Shown: positions 51,262 to 59,138, counted from the first letter of the stretch. The stretch is 64,000 bases of DNA from an uncultured Dehalococcoidia bacterium (GCA_958295515.1 CATQGW010000005.1:186001-250000); one strand, 5' to 3'. The notes: generated from the sequence alone by a model not told the origin. Numbers and translations are program-made.

Positions 51262-52263
51262 ATGCCGCCCCGCCGCAGCAAACGTGCGGAATCAGCCGCG
51301 GACCAGCTGCAAGAGGCGATCGACGCGCTCGGCGCGATTCGGCGCGGACGGTTCACCGACGACGACGATCTCGACGCGATCTACCGCCACGCGCTCGGCG
51401 TCGTCCGCAAGCTCGGCGGGCGCGTGCAGCGCCTCGAACGCGACCTCCGCAACGAACGCGCCAACGCTGTCGGTGAGCCGCCCGACAACAAGCCCGTCCT
51501 CGAAAGCACAACGCTCTGGGACTACCCCGTGCAGTCCTACGGCGAGAACAAGAAAGGCGACAGCCGCTATCAGGGAGTCACTCCCGCCTTCATCATCTAC
51601 AACATGGTGCAGCGCTATACCGAGCCGGGCGACCTCGTGCTGGACCCAATGTGCGGCAGCGGGACGACGATTGATGTCTGCCACGAGGAGAAACGCGAAG
51701 TCATCGGCTACGACATCAACCCCATACGCGACGACATCCAACGGAATGACGCGCGCGTCATTCCGCTTCAGGACGACTCGGTGGATATGGTCTTCATCGA
51801 CTCACCCTACGGAGACAACGTCGATTACTCGGAACACCCGGAGAACATCGGCAATCTCTCAGCAGAACAGGACGATTTCTACGACGCGCTGGCGGAGGTC
51901 GCAGAAGAGCTGTACCGAGTGCTCAAACCAGGCAAGACGCTGGGCTGGCTCATCGGCGACCAGTGGGTCAAGCGCCGCTTCACGCCGGTAGGGTTCAACA
52001 TCTACACAATGCTGACCGAGCAGATCGGCTTCATCCCGGTCGACGCCATCTGCGTAACGCGCCGCAACCAGAGCTCAAACACCGGCCTCTGGCACTACCG
52101 CGCGCTAAAGCACAACTTCTACCTGCGCGGCTACAAGCACCTCTTCATCGTGCGCAAACCCGAGCGGCGCGAAACCATCGACCAGCAACCGCGCACCATC
52201 AAAGTCGGCATCGACCGCCACACCCGCAACCCCGAATCCCGCTCCTGGCGCAAATACAAATAG
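51262..52263 (+). CDS. Type II DNA methyltransferase (N4/N6 amino type)
   Basis: 333 residues; ATG 51262 directly follows the endonuclease stop. AdoMet motif I is LVLDPMCGSGTTIDVCHEEK (about residue 128) and the catalytic motif is VFIDSPYGDNVDYSE (DSPY, about 180), in the order I then IV. A target-recognition part follows: VDAICVTRRNQSSNTGLWHY with LRGYKHLFIVRKP. DSPY in place of DPPY/SPPY is tolerated in amino-methyltransferases. It methylates A or C in the sequence cut by its partner, so a CCGG-type target would require N4-methylcytosine. The coiled N-terminus (RKLGGRVQRLERDLRNERAN) may contact the endonuclease or dimerise. Confidence 0.82.
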   Translation: MPPRRSKRAESAADQLQEAIDALGAIRRGRFTDDDDLDAIYRHALGVVRKLGGRVQRLERDLRNERANAVGEPPDNKPVLESTTLWDYPVQSYGENKKGDSRYQGVTPAFIIYNMVQRYTEPGDLVLDPMCGSGTTIDVCHEEKREVIGYDINPIRDDIQRNDARVIPLQDDSVDMVFIDSPYGDNVDYSEHPENIGNLSAEQDDFYDALAEVAEELYRVLKPGKTLGWLIGDQWVKRRFTPVGFNIYTMLTEQIGFIPVDAICVTRRNQSSNTGLWHYRALKHNFYLRGYKHLFIVRKPERRETIDQQPRTIKVGIDRHTRNPESRSWRKYK

Positions 52264-52383
52264 CCGCTTCGAGCTCAACGGAGTTCCCGGCAGTCTCGAC
52301 TGCGCTGGCGCGCGAACCAGGGCGACGATCTGTCAACCACGCTACAGCGTGGCCGAGTGCTGCTGACGAGGCGAGCCCGGCCC

Positions 52384-52411
52384 TTGCAATTCGACGACAT
52401 CAGCGTAAGAT
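52384..52411 (+). promoter_or_regulatory. Candidate promoter of the ubiquitin-like operon
   Basis: TTGCAA at 52384-52389 and TAAGAT at 52406-52411 are separated by 16 nt. Transcription would start near 52418, about 100 nt before ATG 52517 or directly at an in-frame GTG at 52421. Confidence 0.35.
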
Positions 52412-52516
52412 TGCGGACAAGTGATCGCGACGCTTGTGCGGCACACCTGTCCGCCATGTGTCGTTGCGATGCCGACACTGCTGTCGCTGACCGGCAGCCC
52501 AGAAGCGAGAGTCAAG

Positions 52517-52789
52517 ATGACGATGACCAACGACGAGACCTACGAGTTCCAGGTTGATGGGGAGCGGTTCAAAAGCGAGACGCCCAAGGTCTCTGTGTCC
52601 ACCATCCTTGAGATGGCCCACGAGAGGGACGCCTCCCTCGGCGATCCGGCTAACCTCACCCTTGAGGACGCAGACGGCAGTCCCCGTAACTATCGTGCCA
52701 CAGATGAAGTGGACCTCAGGAACGAGAGCGCGTTCATCACGCTCGACAGAGGGCCGACACCAGTCGCCCACAGCGACGAGCGATCATGA
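52517..52789 (+). CDS. Bacterial ubiquitin-like protein (multiubiquitin-type beta-grasp)
   Basis: 90 residues from ATG 52517; an in-frame GTG at 52421 would add 32 residues and is also possible. The sequence TYEFQVDGERFKSETPKVSV, STILEMAHERDASLGDPAN, LTLEDADGSPRNYRATDEVD, LRNESAFITLDRG matches the pattern of prokaryotic multiubiquitin-type beta-grasp domains (VDG/NGE strand, helix with LEMA, ...DEVDLR...FITL). There is a single domain, and the C-terminus is PVAHSDERS with no Gly-Gly. Its stop overlaps the next start (ATGA). It is the presumed modifier or substrate-binding part of the pathway encoded by the next two genes. Confidence 0.72.
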   Translation: MTMTNDETYEFQVDGERFKSETPKVSVSTILEMAHERDASLGDPANLTLEDADGSPRNYRATDEVDLRNESAFITLDRGPTPVAHSDERS

Positions 52790-53169
52790 GCAGCGATGTT
52801 GACCGTGTCATGAGTGAGCTCGAGTCTCTCGGCTATGCACCTGAGCATCGCTCATGGCAAAGAGGCGACATGATCGTCATCAACTACACGATCGAGATTG
52901 GGTCACACGCAGGAGAGGAAGTGCATCTGGGAATCGGTTTCCTAGAGACGGGCTACCCTGAGTATCCGCCGCACTGGATTCTCGTCAGCCCGCCGATCGA
53001 GGACGGTTCCCACGCCGGTCCAGCGGGCACGTTCATTGATAACGAGGGCCGCACGTGGCTTCCGATGAGCCGCCCGCCATCGGACTTCTGGGATAGCTTG
53101 GCGCCGGAACACCAGAACATGCGCACCTACTTGCTCCGTCACGTTCGGCGACTCTGGAGCCAAGTATGA
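52786..53169 (+). CDS. E2-like protein (prokaryotic E2 family E type), no cysteine
   Basis: 127 residues. A UBC-like core is suggested by MIVINYTIEIGSHAGEEVHL, then FLETGYPEYPPHWILVSPPI (the YPxxPP element of E2 folds) and GRTWLPMSRPPSDFWD with C-terminal helix MRTYLLRHVRRLW. This fits the bacterial E2-family-E proteins linked to multiubiquitin genes. The whole protein contains no cysteine, so it cannot form the usual E2-ubiquitin thioester. It may bind the UBL without catalysis, or use another nucleophile. It overlaps both neighbours by 4 nt. Confidence 0.65.
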   Translation: MSSDVDRVMSELESLGYAPEHRSWQRGDMIVINYTIEIGSHAGEEVHLGIGFLETGYPEYPPHWILVSPPIEDGSHAGPAGTFIDNEGRTWLPMSRPPSDFWDSLAPEHQNMRTYLLRHVRRLWSQV

Positions 53170-54572
53170 GGCGCGAAGTCGCGTTGACCGATGAAACCAA
53201 CGAACAGGCCCTTGACCACTTGCTGCAACATTACCGAGCTGAGCGGCAGCAAGAGGAGCTGTGCTTTGCGACATGGCGTCCCTCGACGGGCGGCTCTAGG
53301 CAGACCGCGCTCCTGAACGAGGTCATCCTCCCTCACGACGACGAGCGGCATCTTCATACGAACGCGAGTTTCGAACCGGCTTACCTCGCTCGCGCGATCG
53401 GCATAGCTCGGCGCCAAGGGGCGGGGCTGGCTTTCATGCATAGCCACCCGTTCCCTGGCTTCCAACGCTTGAGCCGAGCCGACGCGACCGCTGAAGGCCG
53501 AGTCATTGCGCGCCCCGCTCGTGCCACCGGCCTTCCTCTGGTCGGACTCACTGTCGGATCTGACGGCTATTGGAGCGCGCGAACGTGGCACCGGAACGGC
53601 TCGCGCGTGTCCATGGACTGGTGCAGCCAAGTTCGTGTCGTCGGGATACATCAATATCAATCGTTCTTCAACGACGACCTGGTGCCGGTTCCCGAGCGTC
53701 AACAAGTGCTCCAGCGAACCTATGAAACGCTTGGCCCTGATGTCCAACGCAATCTCGCCCGAATGAGGATCGGTGTCATCGGATTGGGCAGTGTCGGTTC
53801 AATCGTCGCCGAGGCGATTGGGCGCATCGGCGTCTCGCAGATTACTCTGATTGATCATGATGAGGTGAAGCCGCACAATCTCGATCGAATGCTTTTCGCC
53901 ACAACGTCTGATGTTGGCGATACCAAAGTGTCACTGGTTGAACGCAATTTGCTGCAGCATGCCACGGCAGCCAAACCGGACATCGAGGCGATTCCGTTGC
54001 CGATTCAAGACAGTGTCGCATACCGTGCAGCCCTCGATTGCGATGTGCTGTTCAGCTGCGTTGACCGGCCGCTTGCCCGTGACGTCTTGAATCACATCGC
54101 GTACGCACACCTGATCCCGGTCATCGACGGCGGCATTAGCGTGAAGGCCCCAGAAGAACAATTCCGCTCGGCGCATTGGCGCGCCCATCTCGTCGCACCA
54201 GGACGGGAATGTATGCGCTGCAACAGGCAATACCGTTCGGGTGATGTGGGAGCGGAGCGCGACGGCTCCTTGGACGACCCATCGTACATTGACGATCTTC
54301 CCGATAACGCGCGGCAACAAAACCAGAATGTGTTCCCATTCAGCCTCAGTCTTGCAAGCATGGAAGTAAATCGCTTGTTGCACTACATTCTGCCTTCGCC
54401 GTCGCTCGGCAAGATTTATGCTCAGGACTATCAGTTCAACGTTGGCGCAATCTATCCACGCCAAGCAGACTGCCGAGATACTTGCAGATTTCCTGGACGA
54501 GTAGGACAGGGGGATTCAACGCTCCCTCCATATGTCGAGCTCGACGATCCTGTCGCGGCAGCCTCCGAATAG
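53166..54572 (+). CDS. JAB (JAMM) protease-E1 activating enzyme fusion
   Basis: 468 residues. Residues about 25-160 are a JAB/MPN metalloprotease: an upstream Glu (EVILPHDDERH) and the zinc motif MHSHPFPGFQRLSRAD (HxH, S, D). Residues about 198-440 are a ThiF/E1 domain: RIGVIGLGSVGSIVAEAIGR (nucleotide loop), ITLIDHDEVKPHNLDRML, FSCVDRPLARDVLN, IPVIDGGISVK, and zinc/catalytic cysteines in RECMRCNRQYRSGDVGAERD and ADCRDTCRF. GSLDDPSYIDDLPDNARQQN with NVFPFSLSLASMEVNRLL is typical of bacterial E1s fused to JAB. E1 would adenylate the UBL C-terminus, and JAB would trim or remove it. Confidence 0.88.
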   Translation: MRREVALTDETNEQALDHLLQHYRAERQQEELCFATWRPSTGGSRQTALLNEVILPHDDERHLHTNASFEPAYLARAIGIARRQGAGLAFMHSHPFPGFQRLSRADATAEGRVIARPARATGLPLVGLTVGSDGYWSARTWHRNGSRVSMDWCSQVRVVGIHQYQSFFNDDLVPVPERQQVLQRTYETLGPDVQRNLARMRIGVIGLGSVGSIVAEAIGRIGVSQITLIDHDEVKPHNLDRMLFATTSDVGDTKVSLVERNLLQHATAAKPDIEAIPLPIQDSVAYRAALDCDVLFSCVDRPLARDVLNHIAYAHLIPVIDGGISVKAPEEQFRSAHWRAHLVAPGRECMRCNRQYRSGDVGAERDGSLDDPSYIDDLPDNARQQNQNVFPFSLSLASMEVNRLLHYILPSPSLGKIYAQDYQFNVGAIYPRQADCRDTCRFPGRVGQGDSTLPPYVELDDPVAAASE

Positions 54573-54630
54573 AGCCCAGTCCCTGCGACTGACCGAGCAA
54601 CGTGAGCGCCGCCCAGCTACAAACCTTCAA

Positions 54631-55566
54631 TCACGAAGTCTTCGTATTAGGCACCAACCGGTGCGGCCCAATGAACCCCACATGCACCTTGCCCGTCTCC
54701 CCGCGCGCGTCATCGTGGAAATAGATGCGCGGGATATTGTCCCCGCCCCCCTCCGCCACCTTGAGGTGCGCGTACATATGCACCCGACCCTCCGCTTTCA
54801 CCTCGCGCGAGATCTGGAACAGGCGCTTGGCGCGCAGGTCGCGCGACTCCATCACCGTGCGCGACTCGCGCATCGCCAGCTTCTTCTGCGTGGCCGGCCA
54901 GCTGTAGACCGGCCGCCCGTGCTCGCACCACTCCCAGAAGCCGCCCGAGAACTCCTCGGCGTTCTCCGCGTACTCGTTCAGCGCGCGCAGCCCGTCCCAG
55001 GCTTTCTGCGCCCAGTTCTCCGAGCCCTGCGCCGCGTCCAGCGACTCCAGCTCGCGCTCCGCGGCCTTCGGAATCGCCAGGTGCTCGAGGTGCTGCTTGG
55101 CCGCCGCGACCGCCTCCTCGAACGTCTCGACCGTCTGCGGCCAGGCCAGATCCTCGGCTTCGTCGCCCTTGTGGGCGGCGACCAGCTGCACGCGCAGCTG
55201 GTCCGTCTCGCTGCGCGCGTCGGCCTCCGCCGTCTCCGCCAGCAGACGCTGCGCGTCGGCGTCCCGCAGCCGCTTCTCCTGCTCGGCCAGCCGCGAGCGC
55301 AGCTGCTTGAGCTCCTCCTGCTGCTGGTCGTGAGCGGCGCTCAGCCGCTCCAGACGCTCATCGCGCCCCTGCAGCTGGCGGCGCAGCTCCGCGACGGTCT
55401 GCGCCCGCTGCCCGTTCTCCCCCTCGTCGCCGCCCAGCAGCTCGCGCAGCCCTGCGCGCTCAGCAAAGGCGTCGAACTCCGCCAGGCGCTCCTCCGCCCA
55501 CTGACGCCGAATGCGCTCCCACTCGCTTAGCGGCTCACCCGTTGTCGGCTCGATTGGGTCGGTCAT
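54631..55566 (-). CDS. Coiled-coil protein with shared GFIGPH C-terminal domain, paralogue 1
   Basis: 311 residues from ATG 55566, with GGAGGAGCAACGC upstream. N-terminal WERIRRQWAEERLAEFDAFA leads into a long coiled coil (residues about 50-130, LRRQLQGRDERLERLSAAHD, EELKQLRSRLAEQEKRL). The C-terminal ~110 residues (WCEHGRPVYSWPA, ESRTVMESRDLRA, GRVHMYAHLKVAEGGGDNIP, RIYFHDDARGETGKVHVGFI, GPHRLVP) form a beta-rich domain shared with the gene at 57299. The E1-fusion gene ends convergent to it. Function is unknown; its position beside a methyltransferase and R-M genes hints at a role in DNA defence. Confidence 0.65.
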   Translation of the reverse strand: MTDPIEPTTGEPLSEWERIRRQWAEERLAEFDAFAERAGLRELLGGDEGENGQRAQTVAELRRQLQGRDERLERLSAAHDQQQEELKQLRSRLAEQEKRLRDADAQRLLAETAEADARSETDQLRVQLVAAHKGDEAEDLAWPQTVETFEEAVAAAKQHLEHLAIPKAAERELESLDAAQGSENWAQKAWDGLRALNEYAENAEEFSGGFWEWCEHGRPVYSWPATQKKLAMRESRTVMESRDLRAKRLFQISREVKAEGRVHMYAHLKVAEGGGDNIPRIYFHDDARGETGKVHVGFIGPHRLVPNTKTS

Positions 55567-55672
55567 GCGTTGCTCCTCCCGACGGCGTCTCTCCGCCGTC
55601 CAACAGCAGCATACCCGCCGTTCGCCCTGTCCGCAGTCCCGCCGGCAGGGCAGCCCTGATCGAGCGCCCCCG

Positions 55673-55909
55673 CTAGGGACGGTTGTATGGACGCCTGAGC
55701 GTCCAGCGCAGCACCTTGTTTTCATCCGTGTGACTGCTGAGGTACCCGCCGTCTCGGAGATCACGCATCTTGCGATCCGGGTCTCGATACTTTTCGCCGG
55801 TCATCGCCAACCAGCTGTGCCGTACCGCTTCGGCAACGTCGTATGCGTCGAATTCCGTGTCCGGACGCGACTCGAAGAAGAGCATCAGAAACGCTGTTTG
55901 GTCGATCAT
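55673..55909 (-). CDS. Small winged-helix-like protein linked to the second methyltransferase
   Basis: 78 residues from ATG 55909, which overlaps the methyltransferase stop as ATGA. MIDQTAFLMLFFESRPDTEF, then AVRHSWLAMTGEKYRDPDRK, MRDLRDGGYLSSHTDENKVL and RWTLRR fit a winged helix like those that guide binding in restriction or control proteins. It could be the endonuclease's or a repressor's DNA-binding part, but no nuclease domain is present. Translational coupling implies joint action with the methyltransferase. Confidence 0.6.
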   Translation of the reverse strand: MIDQTAFLMLFFESRPDTEFDAYDVAEAVRHSWLAMTGEKYRDPDRKMRDLRDGGYLSSHTDENKVLRWTLRRPYNRP

Positions 55910-56910
55910 ATGAACGGCACCTCCGTAGCGATTCGGTCGCATGCGAGCGATACGTATTCCGGATCCAGCTCAATCCCCCACGCATCCCGCTCCTCCCGCA
56001 GCGCCGCAATCAGCGTCGTCCCGCTGCCCGCGAAAGGGTCGAAAACCCTGTCCCCGCGGTAGGAGAACAGCCGAATACAGCGCCGCGGCAGCTCGATCGG
56101 AAACGGCGCAGGGTGCCCCACCCGCCGCGCGCTCTCGCCGTTGAACTGCCAGATTGGCGAGAGCCACTCCTCCGCCTCCGCATCAGTCAGCCCCGCGAGC
56201 GGCGACGCCCCGTCCGGGATGTTGCGCATCTCTCGCAGGTCGTCGAGCACCTCCTGCGGCGTGAGCGGCACAGCCCCCCGCCGCTTCTGCACCTCAATCG
56301 CCCACGCCAGCAGCGCCGCCGGCGAGATGGTCGGCTCCACCGCCGGCTGCCCAGCCGACGGCGGCTCCGCGCCCGCCGCGTCCGCCGTCCACGTGCCCGA
56401 AGTCCAGGCCATGAACTCGTCGCGCTCGATCGTCACCTGCGCGTCGCCGAGGTGCTCGCGCTTCCACTCGCCCTTGTGCAGCACCACGATCGTTTCGACC
56501 GGCGCGATCACGTGCGGAGCGCTCGGACGCATCCACGAACCCCACGCCGTGCGGCGCGAGATGTTGCCCTCATTCCAGATGATCGTCGCGTGATAGCGCC
56601 AGCCCACCTCGCGCGCGATGTTCGTCAGGTCCGCCGTCACCGCCTGCTTGCCGCCGCTGTTCTTGTCCAGCGGAATATTCATGCAGAGCCGCCCGTGCTC
56701 GGCGCTCCACGCAAAGCAATTCGCCAGCCAGCGGCGGCTGAACTCCAGATAGTCGTCGTAGGAGCCCGCGTCGTCCACATCGTCGCCGTACCGCAGGCCG
56801 ACGTTGTAGGGCGGCGAGGTCACCGTGAGCTGGAACAACCCCGGCGGGAAGTGCGACGGATCGGTCGCGTCGCCGCAGACCAGCTGCCCCGGCACAAACG
56901 CCGCAGCCAT
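55906..56910 (-). CDS. DNA methyltransferase (amino type, beta-class order)
   Basis: 334 residues from ATG 56910; GTG 56928 would add six residues. Motif IV TSPPYNVGLRYGDDVDDAGS is near the N-terminus (about 28) and motif I RVFDPFAGSGTTLIAALREE near the C-terminus, with IELDPEYVSLACDRI. This order (IV, target recognition, I) is the beta class of N6-adenine/N4-cytosine methyltransferases. The middle contains a target-recognition region interrupted by an Ala/Gly/Pro-rich loop (TADAAGAEPPSAGQPAVEPT). No cognate endonuclease is obvious, so it may be solitary or pair with the flanking coiled-coil proteins. Confidence 0.85.
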   Translation of the reverse strand: MAAAFVPGQLVCGDATDPSHFPPGLFQLTVTSPPYNVGLRYGDDVDDAGSYDDYLEFSRRWLANCFAWSAEHGRLCMNIPLDKNSGGKQAVTADLTNIAREVGWRYHATIIWNEGNISRRTAWGSWMRPSAPHVIAPVETIVVLHKGEWKREHLGDAQVTIERDEFMAWTSGTWTADAAGAEPPSAGQPAVEPTISPAALLAWAIEVQKRRGAVPLTPQEVLDDLREMRNIPDGASPLAGLTDAEAEEWLSPIWQFNGESARRVGHPAPFPIELPRRCIRLFSYRGDRVFDPFAGSGTTLIAALREERDAWGIELDPEYVSLACDRIATEVPFI

Positions 56911-56950
56911 CAGGCCGCGTCCGCCCACCGCTGAGCGCTACACCGAGGCG

Positions 56951-57253
56951 CTACCCGGACTTGGGGGGGGGGGGGGGGTAAAACGCGCGTACGGCAGCCG
57001 TCTCCACGTAGAGGCGCGCAATCATCGCCCGCTCCGCCTGCACCGCGTCCACGAACTCCGCCGCCGCCGATGCCAAATCACCCGCCGCCAACGCCGACTC
57101 CCCACCGTGCGGGCAGCGATGCCAAAAGCCGCCGCCGCGCCAGACCAGGCGATGCAAGTCGGGCGTCTCAGCGGCAACACCCGCCAGCGCCCGGCAAGCC
57201 AACCCCTGCCCCGCAAGCGCAGTCACCAGCGCCGTCGCCTCAACGTCATGCAT
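56951..57253 (-). CDS. Small hypothetical protein with polyproline C-terminus
   Basis: About 100 residues from ATG 57253: MHDVEATALVTALAGQGLAC, ALAGVAAETPDLHRLVWRGG, FWHRCPHGGESALAAGDLAS, AAAEFVDAVQAERAM, ending RAFYPPPPPKSG. The five prolines are encoded by the minus-strand reading of a G16 run at 56963-56978. The composition is compatible with a helical protein, and two Cys and two His could bind a metal. It is not recognised. It lies 40 bp upstream of the methyltransferase and on the same strand. It may be a spurious frame. Confidence 0.4.
   Translation of the reverse strand: MHDVEATALVTALAGQGLACRALAGVAAETPDLHRLVWRGGGFWHRCPHGGESALAAGDLASAAAEFVDAVQAERAMIARLYVETAAVRAFYPPPPPKSG
56963..56978. 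repeat. G16 homopolymer followed by TAAA
   Basis: Sixteen G residues then TAAAACGC on the plus strand, about 50 nt upstream of the start of the minus-strand methyltransferase. It is the fourth long G/C run close to a coding start in this window. Confidence 0.9.
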
Positions 57254-57298
57254 CACGCCGGCCGGTATAAAGCCCCGGCGTCCCGGCGGCAAACCGGC

Positions 57299-58432
57299 TC
57301 AGGAACCGGACGCCACCGGCACGAGGTGATGCGGGCCGATAAACCCGATGTGAATTTGCCCCGTCGAGTCGTCGCCGGCCGTGTCGTCGTGAAAGAACAC
57401 GCGCGGAATGTGGCCGCCGCCGTGGCTCGATATCTTCAGATGCGCCTGCATGGTGATCCTGCCCTCAGGCGCGACCTGTGGATCGATCTCGAACTCCCGA
57501 CTGTTCCCATACATCGCCATCGTCGTCGGTGATTCCTGCAACGAGATGCGGTCCACATGCCAGACAGGCTCGTTGCCGCTGTCGCGCGACCAGCGCAGAA
57601 AGTTGCCGCTGAATTCATGCTCCGTCGTCGCATACTCATGCAGCGCGCCGAGCGCCCGCCACGTCTCGCGCACCCACGCCTCGCGCTCCCGGGCGCTGTC
57701 CAGTTCGTGCAGCCGCTGCGGCGCGGATTCAGGAATCCGAATCGAAGGAAACGCCACCCCCGCGCGCTTAATCAGATCGGCGAACGTGGTGGGCGGCAGG
57801 AGCTTGGACCAGTGAGACTGCGCAGCGCGTGGGCTGCGAGATCGAGTCTCAAGCTCTCGCACCCGCTGTTCGAGGAACTGCGCCGACTGTTTCGCCCGGT
57901 CCAGATCCTCCGTCTGCGCCGCGAGCTTCGCATCGGCCGTCTGCCACTCCGCGTGCGCGGCGTTGAGCTCAGTCCGCACCTGCTCAAGTTGACCGGAGCG
58001 CCTCTCGACCTGCTGCTCCAACTCGTGCTCGCGCTTGCGCAGCTCGTCAACCGCGTCGCGCAGACGGTCCCGTTCAGCGGTTTGCGACTCGACCACACCC
58101 TCCAACGCCTCCTCGCGCGTGCGCAGCTGCTCGATCTGCAGCAGCATCTTCTCTTCACGGTCGCGAATGCCCGTGACCTGTGATTCGAGTTCCGCTTCTT
58201 GTTCGCCGAGCCGCCGCACCTGCTGCTCCAGCGCGTCTTCCTGCCGCCGCAGCCGCGCAAGCTGACCCTCCAGGTCCGATTCCCGTTCGCCCAGCCGTTG
58301 CACCTGCTCTTCCAGCCGAGCCTCCCAACTCGGCTCGCTCACCGCGCTCCGCGAGCGGCGGCGGCGCGCCAACCACAGCAGGACGCCCACCACCGCCGCC
58401 GACAGCGCCCAGAGCCACTCCCGCTGCATCAT
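57299..58432 (-). CDS. Membrane-anchored coiled-coil protein with shared GFIGPH C-terminal domain, paralogue 2
   Basis: 377 residues; ATG 58432 overlaps the stop of the pyrE-like gene as ATGA. The N-terminal helix (LWALSAAVVGVLLWLARRRR) is a membrane anchor, residues about 35-195 a continuous coiled coil (LEEQVQRLGERESDLEGQLA and similar heptads), and the last ~110 residues the same domain as in the 54631 gene (WHVDRISLQESPTTMAM, GRITMQAHLKISSHGGGHIP, RVFFHDDTAG, GQIHIGFIGPHHLVPV). It resembles a membrane tether or filament with a binding head. Function is unknown. Confidence 0.7.
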   Translation of the reverse strand: MMQREWLWALSAAVVGVLLWLARRRRSRSAVSEPSWEARLEEQVQRLGERESDLEGQLARLRRQEDALEQQVRRLGEQEAELESQVTGIRDREEKMLLQIEQLRTREEALEGVVESQTAERDRLRDAVDELRKREHELEQQVERRSGQLEQVRTELNAAHAEWQTADAKLAAQTEDLDRAKQSAQFLEQRVRELETRSRSPRAAQSHWSKLLPPTTFADLIKRAGVAFPSIRIPESAPQRLHELDSAREREAWVRETWRALGALHEYATTEHEFSGNFLRWSRDSGNEPVWHVDRISLQESPTTMAMYGNSREFEIDPQVAPEGRITMQAHLKISSHGGGHIPRVFFHDDTAGDDSTGQIHIGFIGPHHLVPVASGS

Positions 58433-59124
58433 CCGCCCAACTCCCTGCTGCGCCCCTCCAGCCAGGTCAGACAGCGCGCGTAGTCCGCCTCCGTGATCAG
58501 CTTGCGGCTGAGCAAATAGTTGAGCAGCCGGTCCAGCGTCAGCAGGCTGTGCAGCGTCACCCCTTCACGGCGCAGCGATTCCGCCCCGCCCGCGCCGCGG
58601 TCAATCAGCACGAAGGCGTCCCGCACCAACAGCCCCGCCTCCCGCAGCTGCTCCGTCGCCTCCCGCAGACTCGCCCCGCCCGTCATCAGGTCGTCGACCA
58701 GCAGCACCGTCTGGCCGGGCACATAGGAGCCTTCGATCTCCTCCTCTTCCTCCACATGGCGCGTCTGAGTGTTGGGCTGGACGTAGATCAGCGGCAGGTT
58801 GGCCGTCAGCGAGAACGCCGTGGCAAGATGCAGCCCGCCCATCGGGACGCCCGCGATCAGCTCGAACGGCGCGATGTGCGGACGCAGCATCCCGCCCAGC
58901 GTGCGCGTCTCATCGGTCAGCAGCTCGCCAATCCGACGCAGCGCCCAGGGGTGGCCAATCAGCCGACGCACATTGATGTAGACCGGCGAATCGCGAGTCG
59001 CCCCCAGGTCGAAGCGCCCGAACGAGATCGCGCCCGAGTCCCACAGCGCGTGCGCCAGCCAGAGATTGCCCGGCTCCGGCTGTTGCGGCGTCCAGGCCGG
59101 CTTGTGGCGCTGTGGTTCGCTCAT
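58429..59124 (-). CDS. pyrE: Orotate phosphoribosyltransferase-like protein
   Basis: 231 residues from ATG 59124. The PRPP-binding motif QTVLLVDDLMTGGASLREAT is clear, and PVYINVRRLIGHPWALRRIG with FELIAGVPMGGLHLATAFSL fits PyrE. The C-terminal TLHSLLTLDRLLNYLLSRKL is typical of longer bacterial orotate PRTases. It makes orotidine 5'-phosphate in pyrimidine synthesis; the insert (VQPNTQTRHVEEEEEIEGSY) is slightly unusual. It is in a minus-strand run with the 2-hydroxyacid dehydrogenase gene 14 bp upstream. Confidence 0.82.
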   Translation of the reverse strand: MSEPQRHKPAWTPQQPEPGNLWLAHALWDSGAISFGRFDLGATRDSPVYINVRRLIGHPWALRRIGELLTDETRTLGGMLRPHIAPFELIAGVPMGGLHLATAFSLTANLPLIYVQPNTQTRHVEEEEEIEGSYVPGQTVLLVDDLMTGGASLREATEQLREAGLLVRDAFVLIDRGAGGAESLRREGVTLHSLLTLDRLLNYLLSRKLITEADYARCLTWLEGRSRELGG

Positions 59125-59138
59125 CGCTTCAACACCGC

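Noticed and set aside
51284-51991. Second long frame inside the methyltransferase gene, reachable by slippage of the G run
   Set aside because: Ser/Arg/Thr-rich shadow of the methyltransferase. A fusion product by slippage is conceivable but its sequence looks unfolded.
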